Source of the DNA: Rivularia sp963920925
Lineage (GTDB): Bacteria; Cyanobacteriota; Cyanobacteriia; Cyanobacteriales; Nostocaceae
Direction of reading: 5' to 3'
Length of the DNA stretch: 64,000 nt
Assembly: GCF_963920925.1 (NCBI RefSeq)
Contig: NZ_CAWUDI010000012.1
Coordinates: 62,001 to 126,000 of the forward strand
Position numbers and translations under genes: made by a program. Each line of letters begins with the position of its first letter. Within the stretch, counting starts at the first letter, position 1. Below are positions 52,776 to 61,857 of this stretch, piece after piece. The notes under the pieces are model-generated. The model saw only the letters and a list, made by a program, of their open reading frames with translations. It was not told the origin of the DNA and made no database searches.

Positions 52776-53363
52776 ATGAACAACTACGAACTTATCAAAA
52801 CTTTATCTTCTCAAAGCATAGAACCCAGACAATTTTTGCGGTATAGCTTCGGCATCGACAAGCTAGCCCCCGAAGAAGCTCTTGAAGAAGAAACCAGCTT
52901 TGGATATTGCACCAAATGCGTCAGGTTGCTCTCCAAAATACTGGGATTGCAAAGAAAGACAGTACGGGAGTGGGGGCACAACCCAAATTTTGAAGGTATG
53001 CCCCAACACGCACGTACTACTTACAATTACGCGCTCATGGCTCTATCAAGAGAAGAATTAAATAAAATCGAAGCGAGTGATTCTCAGGCCCCGGCAATAA
53101 CCGCAGCCCAATTTATAGAAGAAGTATTTCTCAAAGAATTATCGCCTTCAGATAGGCTAAAGATAGTAACCTCCACCAAGTTCCGAGGACAATGCTTTGC
53201 AATACTATCAGAAGTCCTGAAAGTATCTAAAAGCGCAATATATGAGTGGGGACGGGATATCGAGTTAAAAAATATGCCCAAACATTACCAGCATACTCTT
53301 GCCTACGCACTTAAAGCGTACAAAAAACAGCAAGCTACTGGGGCGAAACAAAATGCTGCTTAA
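52776..53363 (+). CDS. Tandem-HTH protein, intact module copy B
   Basis: About 195 residues from ATG 52776, chosen because the homologous copies share this start. Two internally similar halves are visible: 'VRLLSKILGLQRKTVREWG' followed by 'MPQHARTTYNYAL', and later 'FAILSEVLKVSKSAIYEWG' followed by 'MPKHYQHTLAYAL'. Each half looks like a helix-turn-helix with a conserved downstream helix, so one chain could bind a tandem or palindromic site alone. The ~540-residue partner follows by 79 bases. A sequence-specific DNA-binding role is likely; whether it serves replication, partition or regulation is unknown. Confidence 0.7.
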   Translation: MNNYELIKTLSSQSIEPRQFLRYSFGIDKLAPEEALEEETSFGYCTKCVRLLSKILGLQRKTVREWGHNPNFEGMPQHARTTYNYALMALSREELNKIEASDSQAPAITAAQFIEEVFLKELSPSDRLKIVTSTKFRGQCFAILSEVLKVSKSAIYEWGRDIELKNMPKHYQHTLAYALKAYKKQQATGAKQNAA

Positions 53364-53442
53364 TATTCAAAGTAACTCAAATAATAAACTCTGACCTTAC
53401 CACAGGTCAGAAACAAAATATAACATAACCAATAACCTTATC

Positions 53443-55065
53443 ATGCAAACACTTCAAAAATCAACTTACTCGCTTTTGCAAAATATAGATGCCGATCCAG
53501 TAAAGCATCTAGAAACCAGCACCATAGAATATCTCCACACCAGCTTTCTGCTATGGGAATACAAAAATAGTTACAGCAAGAAGGAATATCGAGAACTACT
53601 GGAAGGATACGGCTGGGACAAAGGAAGTGCCGAAGAAAAGCGGGCACTCAAACTAGCAGAGCATTTTGAAGAATTCGCACATCGCCCCCATGCTTTAATT
53701 CAAATATCCATCACCATATTGTTAAGGTTATGTACTAATAAGTACAAATCTATAATCGAAGAACTGAAGCAAGCAGATGAAGATGACTTAACCTGCGATT
53801 ACGTACACGATTTAATCAAACAAAAGCAGGCTCAACTAAAAAAAGAAAAGGAATCACAACTTCCCGAAAAACCTTCAATTTGGAAAAGAAATTGTCGAGG
53901 TGAGCGCTATGCCCAATTTCCCCCGGTGTACGAAGAAGATCAACAAACCGGAGTATTAACCCAGAAATTAATGGACGAGTATGGGTTGATTCCTCAGAAT
54001 ATCCTTAGACAAGCAATCGCTGATTTACATCAAAAAATCACAAATGAAAATGGACAGCAGGAAGGAAATGCTGCCCAAGAAGTGGATGTGAGAGAAAATA
54101 GTGGTAACGATAGTTATAGCCAGCCCTCACCACCCAACCCAGTTCAAACGGTAAAAGAAAAATGGGTTGAATTAAACAAAAAATTGAAAGAAGATACTCA
54201 AACACTTGGCGAGATAAGCGATGAAACGGGTAACTTAATCGTAGAAAATTGCCAGAGATGGGAAGCCGCAGTTCCCCAAGATAAAAAGTGGGATGCGATC
54301 GCGCATATTGTCGGACGTTACTCGATACGGTTAAAACATCTTTCCGACTATGCATATAGTAACCATTCTGAATGGAGAAAGAGTTGGGGTGCAACTTTGG
54401 CGAGTTATCACAATTTCGAGCAAGAATTAGAGTGGGTAAGCACTACCGTTCGTAACGATGCGCTGATAGCAATGGGATATGAAATACATATCATCGTAGA
54501 AGTCAAAACAGGTGAGTTTCAAGATAGGCAAGGCAAGATAATCGAATTGCATGGAGAAAACGCAAGCCCCATACTCGTAAAATTAGATGATTCACAATCG
54601 TATTTCCATTGGAATAATTTGCAAGCTATAGAAGAAACAAAAACTTTTGAATCTTGCGCCAGTCTTGATGAAGTCCAAGAGGAAGAATATCTAGAGGAAC
54701 CAATTGAATCTGATATCGAATTAGAGCCAACCCTACTTGATAAAGGAATCAATGTTCTGATACAGGGTACTTGGGAAGATATTAGAAACACGTTCAATCA
54801 ACACCCGGAAATCAAGGGTAAAGCATGGGAAGCGCTTTCTGCTACGCAGAAAAAAAGGGTATTTGAAATTACACCCGACACCACTAAACTGCTAAGTACA
54901 GCAAAAAAAGAAGGTATAATCCAAGAATTTAAAGAAATAACGGCAGGAATGTATCAGATAAAACTACCGGGTGCATTACTCTGGGAGCAACGAGCATTCC
55001 ACGAAATAGAAATACGTTACTACCTACGACAATGGCGAGAGTTGGTGTCTCCTGGCAAAAGATAA
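53443..55065 (+). CDS. Module partner protein, full-length copy B
   Basis: 540 residues. The order is: an N-terminal helical block (~1-60), a conserved core with 'KSAEEKRALKLAEHFEEF'-type helices and 'PSIWKRNCRGERYAQFPPVY' (~140-160), 'QKLMDEYGLIPQNILRQAI', and a Gln/Asn/Ser-rich linker (~195-235). A helical region with 'QRWEAAVPQDKKWDAIAHIVG' follows, then an SH3/KOW-like strand set ('GKIIELHGENASPILVKLDD', ~360-390) and a C-terminal domain ending 'GALLWEQRAFHEIEI'. No enzyme motif was recognised. Pairing with a DNA-binding partner and duplication in the window point to a plasmid maintenance function. Confidence 0.68.
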   Translation: MQTLQKSTYSLLQNIDADPVKHLETSTIEYLHTSFLLWEYKNSYSKKEYRELLEGYGWDKGSAEEKRALKLAEHFEEFAHRPHALIQISITILLRLCTNKYKSIIEELKQADEDDLTCDYVHDLIKQKQAQLKKEKESQLPEKPSIWKRNCRGERYAQFPPVYEEDQQTGVLTQKLMDEYGLIPQNILRQAIADLHQKITNENGQQEGNAAQEVDVRENSGNDSYSQPSPPNPVQTVKEKWVELNKKLKEDTQTLGEISDETGNLIVENCQRWEAAVPQDKKWDAIAHIVGRYSIRLKHLSDYAYSNHSEWRKSWGATLASYHNFEQELEWVSTTVRNDALIAMGYEIHIIVEVKTGEFQDRQGKIIELHGENASPILVKLDDSQSYFHWNNLQAIEETKTFESCASLDEVQEEEYLEEPIESDIELEPTLLDKGINVLIQGTWEDIRNTFNQHPEIKGKAWEALSATQKKRVFEITPDTTKLLSTAKKEGIIQEFKEITAGMYQIKLPGALLWEQRAFHEIEIRYYLRQWRELVSPGKR

Positions 55066-55122
55066 ATCGAGATATCTGCACATAAAGATTAATCAATAAT
55101 CCCCGAAAACTCAATTTCAATC

Positions 55123-55296
55123 ATGAAACAAAGAAAAAAAGTCCTTCCTATTCGTGCTGCTACCTACTACCTAATTCGCCTGGATGAACTTCTAGGGTGC
55201 GAAGTAGCAACAATAACGCATTTAAATGCGGCTATTAAATTGCTGCAAAGGAAAGAAGAAGTATTCGGCATTAACTTTGCCATAAATTTTAATTAA
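55123..55296 (+). pseudogene. Relic of the module's GIY-YIG gene
   Basis: A 57-codon frame whose first ~25 residues ('KVLPIRAATYYLIRLDELLG') align with the start of the GIY-YIG gene of module A ('KIPSCSCCYLIRLDKPLG'). It then diverges into an unrelated helix and stops. The catalytic part is gone. It shows that the nuclease was once part of module B too. Confidence 0.55.
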
Positions 55297-56064
55297 ATAC
55301 TTGAATGAAGGTAGTAGCAATTGACCAGGCTTTTAGGATGGAAAAGTAGCAGTATAATCCCAAATAAAAAGTAATACAATCTAATCAAATATTATTGCGG
55401 TTCTTCCGCACTTAGTATGCTAAAAAAACATTCAAAAAAAAGGGAACAGGGAATAGGAAACAGCGAAAAAAATCTTTTCTTAAATAAATTTAATCTTCAA
55501 AAGGATAGTTTTGTTTCACAGCAAGAGTTTCAGCTTTATTTTCTAAAATTTAAGCATACCAATTACTGATGAAGCATTATTACAGACTTTTCATGATTAC
55601 AAACAACCTTTGTCTATGCAGTAATTGCTATCAATAATTATACTTTGTTAGTTTTTCATACTGATGCTTATTGCTGGCAGTTTCAGGTGGTAAGTTCAAG
55701 TGGCTCGGTATTTAGAGAAAAAAGGATTTATTACACTGTGGAAGCTGCGATGGATGCAGGTAGGGAGTGGGTAGGGAAGAAATAATGAGTTTATTTTTAT
55801 TTTATATGATTGCTTGATTACACAGAGGTGTGGAAAAGTTAAGGTATTTGATTTTGCAGCGAAAATCTATATGGAAAACAAGTTAGTAACAGTAAACAAT
55901 TGCTAAATCGAATATTACTTAAAGCAAATTTCATTATAGTTACAAATTCCATAATGTTTATAATTAAAAAATCTCTTAACTGCTGGTATCTGTTATCGGC
56001 AGTTGTTGTTTTACGGCTCACGCCGATGAGAACGTGAAGTACGTAAAATCAAAAATTTTAAAAT
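55297..56064. other. Gene-poor stretch with a small conserved-looking ORF
   Basis: Besides the 55597-55785 frame there is no supported gene. An AAGGGAACAGGGAA stretch at ~55441 also occurs at ~38849, a low-complexity repeat. Confidence 0.4.
55597..55785 (+). CDS. Small cyanobacterial-type ORF, start unresolved
   Basis: The frame is open from just after TGA 55594-55596 to TAA 55783-55785. The product ends 'WQFQVVSSSGSVFREKRIYYTVEAAMDAGREWVG' (positions ~30-60), a pattern I recall from short cyanobacterial proteins of unknown role. There is no ATG; TTG 55645 is the best start candidate, giving ~46 residues. It may be an N-terminally damaged gene. Confidence 0.4.
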   Translation, partial: LQTTFVYAVIAINNYTLLVFHTDAYCWQFQVVSSSGSVFREKRIYYTVEAAMDAGREWVGKK

Positions 56065-56427
56065 ATGAAAACTCCACAACAAATAACCAACGAGCTAAAC
56101 CAATTTAATGGTTCAGTTAATCTCTACAAACATTGGCTCGGTTTGAAATATACAGATGGTATCCAATACCTAGCACAAGAAGCAAATTGCTACTGGTTGG
56201 TAGATGCAATTGCTTCACATCAAACAAAGAATTTACTATCAAATTCAAAACTAAGAGAATTTCAAATTTGGAATTTACAAGTTCAAGATAATTCCAGCGT
56301 TTTGATATGTGAATGGGATACGAATCAAGAAGTATTACGGCAAGAAATTGAGTATACAGATTTTCCATTGAGCCACATCAAACTTTATTTGGTTGAAAAA
56401 GTTCTAATGCTTCCCAACGAATATTAA
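56065..56427 (+). CDS. DUF6876 family protein
   Basis: A 120-residue protein matching my memory of DUF6876: 'LYKHWLGLKYTDGIQYLAQEANCYWLVDAIA', then 'LREFQIWNLQV' and the final 'IEYTDFPLSHIKLYLVEKVLMLPNEY' (positions ~95-120). The family is common on plasmids and phages and has no known activity. A clear terminator hairpin follows (56476-56502). It is a single-gene transcription unit. Confidence 0.78.
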   Translation: MKTPQQITNELNQFNGSVNLYKHWLGLKYTDGIQYLAQEANCYWLVDAIASHQTKNLLSNSKLREFQIWNLQVQDNSSVLICEWDTNQEVLRQEIEYTDFPLSHIKLYLVEKVLMLPNEY

Positions 56428-56801
56428 ACCGCATCGCTTTGACTTTACCGTAATTGGATTTTTGGAGTTTGAAATTGCCGTAATTTAAACATTACGGCAT
56501 TTATCATCAATAAAATCTGAAATAAGCAGTAATGATGAATTTAGGCTGCTTTGACTTCAACCAGAAAGGTCACACTATCCAATTATTGAAAATATATAGG
56601 AAGTTAACGGGTTTTATTCTTTAACTGCAACACAACCCTGGGTAGTTTTGTACCATAACTTTGCCACGAACTTTTTTTTACTATCACCTTGCTATCTTGG
56701 CAAAGTTAAATTACAAATCACAAATCTAAAATAATCAAATACTCGAAAGCAGAAGGGCTTACGCCCAGAGACAAATGAAGTAATTAGGAAATATTTGTCT
56801 T
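56428..56801. other. Intergenic stretch with a terminator
   Basis: Holds the hairpin at 56476-56499 and otherwise no gene; it likely contains the promoter of the next gene, not identified. Confidence 0.4.
56476..56502 (+). terminator. Rho-independent-like terminator after the DUF6876 gene
   Basis: TGCCGTAAT and ATTACGGCA form a perfect 9-bp stem with a six-base loop, followed by TTTATC. Confidence 0.6.
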
Positions 56802-57155
56802 ATGACTGCACGTAAATCCTCTACACCCAACTTTCAAGCAATTGATGATTCTGTTCTTGGCGAATATGCAGTTAGCAATTACTCAGAACGTCTGTACTCA
56901 AAAGTCTACTATTCCATTCGTTCTTTATGCGGACTTCTTGCAAAACGCAGTTTTCAAGATTTTAATTGGGATGCATTCAAAGAACGCTTTGCAAGTGATT
57001 TTGGAAAAGTAGAAGAACAGCGATTTTCTCTAGAACAATTACTTGAATTTGCTAATCGTAAGTTTGATAAAACTCTTGAAGATTTGGTAGTACGGTTGGG
57101 AACTATCTTGGCAGCGCAGACGAGAATATGCTGCGCGAGTAAATGCGAGTGTTAA
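56802..57155 (+). CDS. Hypothetical protein (117 residues)
   Basis: ATG 56802 follows a short A/T leader. The protein is helical ('RLYSKVYYSIRSLCGLLAKR', 'WDAFKERFASDFGKVEEQRFS', 'LEQLLEFANRKFDKTLEDLV') with a Cys-rich end ('CCASKCEC'). No family was recognised. A good terminator follows 50 bases downstream, so it is probably transcribed alone. Confidence 0.5.
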   Translation: MTARKSSTPNFQAIDDSVLGEYAVSNYSERLYSKVYYSIRSLCGLLAKRSFQDFNWDAFKERFASDFGKVEEQRFSLEQLLEFANRKFDKTLEDLVVRLGTILAAQTRICCASKCEC

Positions 57156-57205
57156 TCCTCAAATAAAAGCTGAGAGTTAATACTGACATAACAAACAATA
57201 AAGGG

Positions 57206-57234
57206 GGATAAAGAAGATTTTATCCTCTTTTTTA
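57206..57234 (+). terminator. Rho-independent terminator
   Basis: GGATAAA / TTTATCC stem (57206-57212 and 57219-57225) with a six-base loop, then TCTTTTTTT. Confidence 0.7.
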
Positions 57235-57315
57235 ATATCAGAAATGATTTCAAATCTATCTTCACTTCAGACACTTTTCAATTCATAAGATTCAAAATAT
57301 TTTTCTGTTTTCAAG

Positions 57316-58050
57316 ATGTTACAAAATAGTTACATTGTTTGGGAAGGGGCATCTTTAATTGACGGTTCTCCTATAGTTCTCATTTTGACAGGATTCGTTA
57401 ACCACACATCAAATCGTAAAACTGGACGACTAATACAATCTTGGATTTTGCAGCAAGATATTGTGCCGACGGAAGCTGCAAAAAAAGGTTTAGATTCAGG
57501 TATCTGCGGAAATTGTCCGATGAAATTAAGTCAGTCGGGTAGTTGCTATGTAAATTTGCTACCTACCAATAATATTTATCGCAAGTACGAAACGGGGAGT
57601 TATCCAAAATTCACCGCCAACGAAATAGCAGTTTTACAACGTTATCGCTATCCTATTAGGTTAGGATCTTACGGCGACCCAACCGCAGTACCAATTAAAG
57701 TGTGGGAACCGATTATCCGTGTATCAAGTAGATATACGGGGTATACACATCAGTGGCGCAACAATTGTAACCATAGTTGGCAGAAATATTTGATGGCTTC
57801 AGTTGAAAGCGAAGAAGAAGCGCGTGTTGCTCAAAGCAAAGGTTGGAGAACCTTCAGAATTATCGCTCCCGAAGCACCTTTGGGTAAAAACGAAATTCTT
57901 TGTTGTCATACAGAAGATGACAGAATTCAATGTGAAAATTGTTTGCTGTGTGATGGGGCATCCTCTAAACCAAATATTGCTGACAGAGTTCACGGTTTGA
58001 AATGGAAAATATCGAATTTTGTGAAATATTCTGAATCAATATCCACTTAG
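57316..58050 (+). CDS. DUF7227-like phage/plasmid protein
   Basis: 244 residues. The core 'RYPIRLGSYGDPTAVPIKVW' then 'TGYTHQWR' and 'LMASVESEEEARVAQSKGWRTF' is a layout I recall from a phage/plasmid family named DUF7227. Cysteine groups (CGNCPMKL near 85, and CENCLLC near 215) suggest a metal site. It could handle a nucleotide or modify the host, but no catalytic residue can be assigned. It is the first of three closely spaced rightward genes. Confidence 0.6.
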   Translation: MLQNSYIVWEGASLIDGSPIVLILTGFVNHTSNRKTGRLIQSWILQQDIVPTEAAKKGLDSGICGNCPMKLSQSGSCYVNLLPTNNIYRKYETGSYPKFTANEIAVLQRYRYPIRLGSYGDPTAVPIKVWEPIIRVSSRYTGYTHQWRNNCNHSWQKYLMASVESEEEARVAQSKGWRTFRIIAPEAPLGKNEILCCHTEDDRIQCENCLLCDGASSKPNIADRVHGLKWKISNFVKYSESIST

Positions 58051-58139
58051 TTGAAATGAAAGTTTGTGATTACTTAGCTTCAGTTCTCTATCACAAGCTT
58101 TCAACCTTAATCAAAAAGATATTAAGCAAGGTGATATCT

Positions 58140-58442
58140 ATGACGGAAGTTTTGAGTGAACCTCAATTTAAAATATTTACTCATCCGAAAACTGGAGTTA
58201 AAACTGGAAGAATTTACTTTTCTGCGCTTTACTTAACTGACTATTACGAAATTGTTGCTCACTGGTTGCAAAGACAAGAAATTATCTTTGATGAACAAGA
58301 TTTGAAGCAATACGAAGATGGTTCGTTTCGTTTGTATTTCAGAACAAGTAATTCCGTTCTATCTGAATATTGGCGTTTAATAACACCCCTTACGGGGAAA
58401 AAACAGCGAAATAGCTTTTCGTCGATAAGGTGTAATAACTGA
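58140..58442 (+). CDS. Hypothetical protein (100 residues)
   Basis: ATG 58140 is chosen over the longer frame from 58056 because AAGGTGATAT lies just upstream and the extension is basic and helical, unlike the rest. The product contains 'TGRIYFSALYLTDYYEIVAHWL' and an aromatic strand 'SFRLYFRTSNSVLSEYW'. No family was recognised. It overlaps the next start by one base (TGATG). Confidence 0.5.
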   Translation: MTEVLSEPQFKIFTHPKTGVKTGRIYFSALYLTDYYEIVAHWLQRQEIIFDEQDLKQYEDGSFRLYFRTSNSVLSEYWRLITPLTGKKQRNSFSSIRCNN

Positions 58443-58705
58443 TGAATTTAAAGTATCGAAATTTTCGAGCTAATATTAATAGTCAAGATTTAGCTATTCC
58501 TAATTCTCAAGCGCTAGTATCCCAAATTTCAGAACATGAGAAAATAAAACATATACTCATAGGTTCAAGCTTTGCAGTAATGAATACAATCCGAATTTTG
58601 CATGAACTTGGTTATGCGAATGCAGATGAATGGAGTCCTTTATTACCAACCTCTAATCCGGGAGAGTTTGAAAGTATCTTAATACGCTTAATTACTGCAC
58701 AGTAG
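58442..58705 (+). CDS. Small hypothetical protein (87 residues)
   Basis: Translationally coupled to the previous gene (TGATG). Helical, with 'HEKIKHILIGSSFAVMNTIRILHELGYANADEWSPLL' near the middle (positions ~32-68) and 'NPGEFESILIRLI' at the end. I recall small proteins with this G-Y-A...W-S-x-L pattern in cyanobacteria. Function unknown. It is followed by a terminator. Confidence 0.55.
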   Translation: MNLKYRNFRANINSQDLAIPNSQALVSQISEHEKIKHILIGSSFAVMNTIRILHELGYANADEWSPLLPTSNPGEFESILIRLITAQ

Positions 58706-58726
58706 TGACTATTACTGCGAACCTTT

Positions 58727-58751
58727 TATCCCTTTTACGGGATATTTTTTT
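58727..58751 (+). terminator. Rho-independent terminator
   Basis: TATCCC / GGGATA stem with a six-base loop, then a seven-base T-run. Confidence 0.7.
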
Positions 58752-59027
58752 CAAGCAAAATTAAATTTTGCCAATTTATAATCATATAGTAAATTATAAA
58801 TCGCTGGTCTTTTTTAATAAAAAAATTTATTAATTACGATCAAATTTGAATAAATTCAATAAATAAATTTGTATAGTTTGATTTTTTCGTGCGAATTTAT
58901 CTATTATGTATGTAATTTTTTATTTTTTTATAAAATATATTTTCATAAATACTGATTATTATGTATTTAATATAATTAGGAGTTTATGACTCGTTTTTAC
59001 TATTAAAACGAGTCAAACAAAGCAAAT
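58752..59027. other. AT-rich intergenic stretch
   Basis: Very AT-rich with no gene. It lies between the terminator of the rightward unit and the stop of the leftward DUF2887 gene. Confidence 0.4.
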
Positions 59028-59804
59028 TTATTGTTTCTCAGTCAATTTTCTTACTTCTTCAATATCTAATTCCAATACTCTAGCAACTTTTTCAATGCTA
59101 TCTCCTTCCTCCAGTAATTTTTTGGCAGTTTTTAATAAGGTTTCTTTCAATACGCTTTGGTAGTAACCTGTTTTTTCAATGTCATCACCTAAGTTAAGCA
59201 TAGCTTCAATTTCCTCTTTGCTAAGTTCTGGGAATTTTTTAACCACGATACTTTGGATAAATGCTAGCACTTTCCTCTGATTGTTTTCATTGATCACTTC
59301 TTCCCTGGCTTGAGTAGTAAGTCGTTGTGCTAGAGTACTAGTTTTCTTAGGAGTCTCAACAAATAGTTTTGCTATTCCTGTTGCTAACGACCGATCATCA
59401 GGAAGTTCCTTAAGATATATACGATGTAGATGATTTTCTACCAAACTGGCATAGCGGGGATGGGGTGGAGTTTCATTAATTCTTTTATCGTAGATTACAA
59501 TCAGATACCATTGGGGATTAGGAGGACGATATTGGCGAAAATAAACAAAAAGTTGTCCAAAAATGCGTTCGTAGAATTCTTCATCTTTATAAGTTTGAAA
59601 TTCAACCAAATATAATGGCTCGTCCTCACAACCCGTAACGGTAGACAATAAACCATCTAAACGGAATGATTGGTCTTTTACTTCCTGTGCTGTGAATGTG
59701 TAAATATCAGGATTCGTCTCTGGTTTACCAATAAGTTCAAAAAAAAGTTGAGGTAATTCTCTAACTAGGTCATAGAAAAGGGTATCTGTTTTCACTTTTT
59801 GCAC
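59028..59804 (-). CDS. DUF2887 / Rpn-type PD-(D/E)XK nuclease-like protein
   Basis: 258 residues. Start 'KTDTLFYDLVRELPQLFFELIG', then 'SFRLDGLLST' with the Asp and 'PLYLVEFQTYKDEEFYERI' with the E-x-Q of the PD-(D/E)XK-type active site. Residues ~95-130 carry 'YLIVIYDKRINE'. The C-terminal ~50 residues ('AKKLLEEGDSIEKVARVLELDIEEVRKLTE') are a small helical tail typical of the family. These genes are highly repeated in cyanobacteria and related to recombination-promoting nucleases; the native role is unclear. Stands alone. Confidence 0.85.
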   Translation of the reverse strand: MQKVKTDTLFYDLVRELPQLFFELIGKPETNPDIYTFTAQEVKDQSFRLDGLLSTVTGCEDEPLYLVEFQTYKDEEFYERIFGQLFVYFRQYRPPNPQWYLIVIYDKRINETPPHPRYASLVENHLHRIYLKELPDDRSLATGIAKLFVETPKKTSTLAQRLTTQAREEVINENNQRKVLAFIQSIVVKKFPELSKEEIEAMLNLGDDIEKTGYYQSVLKETLLKTAKKLLEEGDSIEKVARVLELDIEEVRKLTEKQ

Positions 59805-60308
59805 CCGTATTTGTCTCTATTTATTATTAAATTACTTTTTGGAAATTAAAATTAATAATTTTAGCTTTTCGTAATATAAGTACCAAATTTATATAATATT
59901 TTTTTAGATGCTATGAAAATATTAAAAATACTATCAAAACATTTTAATCAAACATGAGAAAATAATTTTTAGTATATTATTAACAATTTCATACTCTCTT
60001 CCCGCTTTAAGATTACCTATAATGTATTTTTTCTGATTACGTTAAGTAATCTGTTTTCCCGGAAGACTCAGAAACCATTTCAAGACTTGGGGGAACCCCA
60101 AAAACAACAAATCACTACAAAGAAAATCATCCTTTTTCTATACAAGCTTGCTTATTTGTTCTGTTTTTGGGGTTTACAAGCTATATTGCAATTATTGTAA
60201 TTCCATAAGTATTAGCTTTCATGTCTAATATATTATGCAGATGTAATTGGGGCTGCCTTCCGCAAGAGCGCTTACGCGCAATTGGCAGTGATGTATCTGT
60301 TAAGAATA
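59805..60308. other. Intergenic stretch with a long hairpin
   Basis: Contains the 60095-60173 hairpin and a TTGGGG/CCCCAA mini-stem (60087-60101). No gene seen. Confidence 0.4.
60095..60173. repeat. 79-bp hairpin element
   Basis: ACCCCAAAAACAACAAAT (60095-60112) and ATTTGTTCTGTTTTTGGGGT (60154-60173) pair fully except for a two-base bulge. The loop is ~41 bases. The left arm also pairs locally (TTGGGG/CCCCAA at 60087-60101), so two alternative folds are possible, as in attenuators. Confidence 0.6.
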
Positions 60309-60497
60309 ATGAAAAACTCTTCATCGAAACAAAAACAAATTTTAAAAGCATGGTATCAGCAATTGAAATCAGTACAACCCTCCAAAATTGCTGATACCAA
60401 TTTAGTTGATTCAGAAAAATTAGATGTTGAAGAAGCGAATTGGGAAGCACGACAAACTTACTATCACGACCAATTTTTATACGCAGACAGACTTTAA
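60309..60497 (+). CDS. Small hypothetical protein (62 residues)
   Basis: ATG 60309 is preferred to the longer frame from 60282. Basic helical start ('KNSSSKQKQILKAWYQQLKS') and an acidic, aromatic end ('VEEANWEARQTYYHDQFLYADRL'). No family was recognised, and support is limited to the clean frame. Confidence 0.4.
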   Translation: MKNSSSKQKQILKAWYQQLKSVQPSKIADTNLVDSEKLDVEEANWEARQTYYHDQFLYADRL

Positions 60498-60627
60498 TGT
60501 ACCTTATTATTACATGATCAAGAAAGTTGATTTTGTGGTAGCTCAAAATTGATCAAAAGCTGTGAAATGTAATGGAATAAAACTTTTCACAGTTTATCAC
60601 TTCATTTATTCAATTAAAGGAGAAAAA

Positions 60628-61080
60628 ATGCTTTCATATCAAGATTTTTTAACAGATGCCATTGTATTTATCTGTGCAGCTTTTGCGATTATGATGATGT
60701 TCGATTTTATTGCGATTTTAGTACATTCGTGGAATCAATGCGCCAAGCAAGAAAACAATACAGTATTACCAATTTTTCAAGAGAAAGCATTAGATAAAAC
60801 TAATGATGTCCCAAAATCTATAGACTCTCCCAAATCTACTGATATCGAAGTATCAACTTTTGAAGCCAAAGATATTCAAACCGATTCAACTCGTTTAGCT
60901 ACAGAAGAAGAATTGTTTACCTTAACCCTTCGTAAACTTAAGCAGTTAGCAGCAAATTACTCCATCCCTGGCAGAACTGCTATGACAAAGAATCTAAAAA
61001 CAGCACATCAATTGTTAACTCCAAAACTACTTGGATTGGTAACAGTAGCTGAAATTCAACTATTAAGCCTGCAAGAATAA
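60628..61080 (+). CDS. Membrane-anchored protein with a SAP/Rho-N-like tail (second copy)
   Basis: About 150 residues from ATG 60628, preceded by AAAGGAGAAAA. One hydrophobic helix ('AIVFICAAFAIMMMFDFIAIL', ~12-33), a Lys/Asp/Ser linker, then a C-terminal 'LRKLKQLAANYSIPGRTAMTK' ... 'LLGLVTVAEIQLL' region like a SAP/Rho-N domain. Same architecture as the protein at 49688-50125, though the sequence has diverged. A DNA- or RNA-binding role at the membrane is inferred. Confidence 0.55.
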   Translation: MLSYQDFLTDAIVFICAAFAIMMMFDFIAILVHSWNQCAKQENNTVLPIFQEKALDKTNDVPKSIDSPKSTDIEVSTFEAKDIQTDSTRLATEEELFTLTLRKLKQLAANYSIPGRTAMTKNLKTAHQLLTPKLLGLVTVAEIQLLSLQE

Positions 61081-61235
61081 GCGAACGCATTTAAACGTAA
61101 ATGAAACAAAATGCGTTCCTCTCTTACTCCTTTTATTAAAAAATTAGTCAAGAAGCATCGCAACTAGTGTAAAGACATCCCAATCATAGCATCAACATTC
61201 CAAACTAAACCCAATACTCAACTGGACTTTTAATT

Positions 61236-61451
61236 ATGACAATTAAAGCACCCTCTAGCGCGAGTTATTTAGTCTCTACGCTGGAAGAGTTTATGGCAAC
61301 TGCTAACTCATTCATTCAGAACTATTATAAAACAGGCAGCGATGCACAAGACATTCAAAGAATGATTATAGCTATTACAAATCTAAGGCTTGATATCAAT
61401 ATTGAAGCACTTGAAGCAGAATTCCAAATAACTCTCACAAAGCGTATTTAG
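61236..61451 (+). CDS. Small hypothetical protein (71 residues)
   Basis: Starts at ATG 61236 without a strong ribosome-binding site. Almost all helical ('LVSTLEEFMATANSFIQNYY', 'DIQRMIIAITNLRLDINIEALEAEF'). No family was recognised. Packed among other short rightward genes of similar style. Confidence 0.45.
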   Translation: MTIKAPSSASYLVSTLEEFMATANSFIQNYYKTGSDAQDIQRMIIAITNLRLDINIEALEAEFQITLTKRI

Positions 61452-61506
61452 TCGTCTCGTTTGAGTTAACTACTGTCTTGGCTTTTCACGGAATACAAAA
61501 TCAATC

Positions 61507-61806
61507 ATGTCACAAACTAAAACTATAAAAGGTATAACCTTCCAATACGGAGAAAACAAAAGTCAAAGGTATTGGGAACACGTAAGAGAAAAACAAACCT
61601 ATATATTGCTTCAACCAAAAGCATTACCTACTTATTGGTCAATTATTCAATTTGACAAAAAAGGAAATTGTAAAACTTTAAATTGCGCGATTGTAGATAA
61701 ACAAGGGAATGTAGTTCAAAAAGACCCTCTTTACTGTTTTCATGAACTAACCGTTGATGGTTGGCTTAATAAGCTTGCAGATTACATACGAGAACAAAAT
61801 TATTAG
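61507..61806 (+). CDS. Hypothetical protein (99 residues)
   Basis: ATG 61507. A strand-rich, basic protein with a 'GKTYILLQ'-like core ('KQTYILLQPKALPTYWSIIQF') and a final helix ('LTVDGWLNKLADYIREQNY'). No catalytic motif or family was recognised. A strong terminator follows 22 bases after its stop. Confidence 0.5.
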   Translation: MSQTKTIKGITFQYGENKSQRYWEHVREKQTYILLQPKALPTYWSIIQFDKKGNCKTLNCAIVDKQGNVVQKDPLYCFHELTVDGWLNKLADYIREQNY

Positions 61807-61828
61807 ATTGTCAATGAATCAAATTTTT

Positions 61829-61857
61829 CTAACCTTTGTGAAGGTTAGTTTTTTTAT
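61829..61857 (+). terminator. Rho-independent terminator
   Basis: CTAACCTT / AAGGTTAG stem with a TGTG loop, followed by TTTTTTTATTT. Confidence 0.8.
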
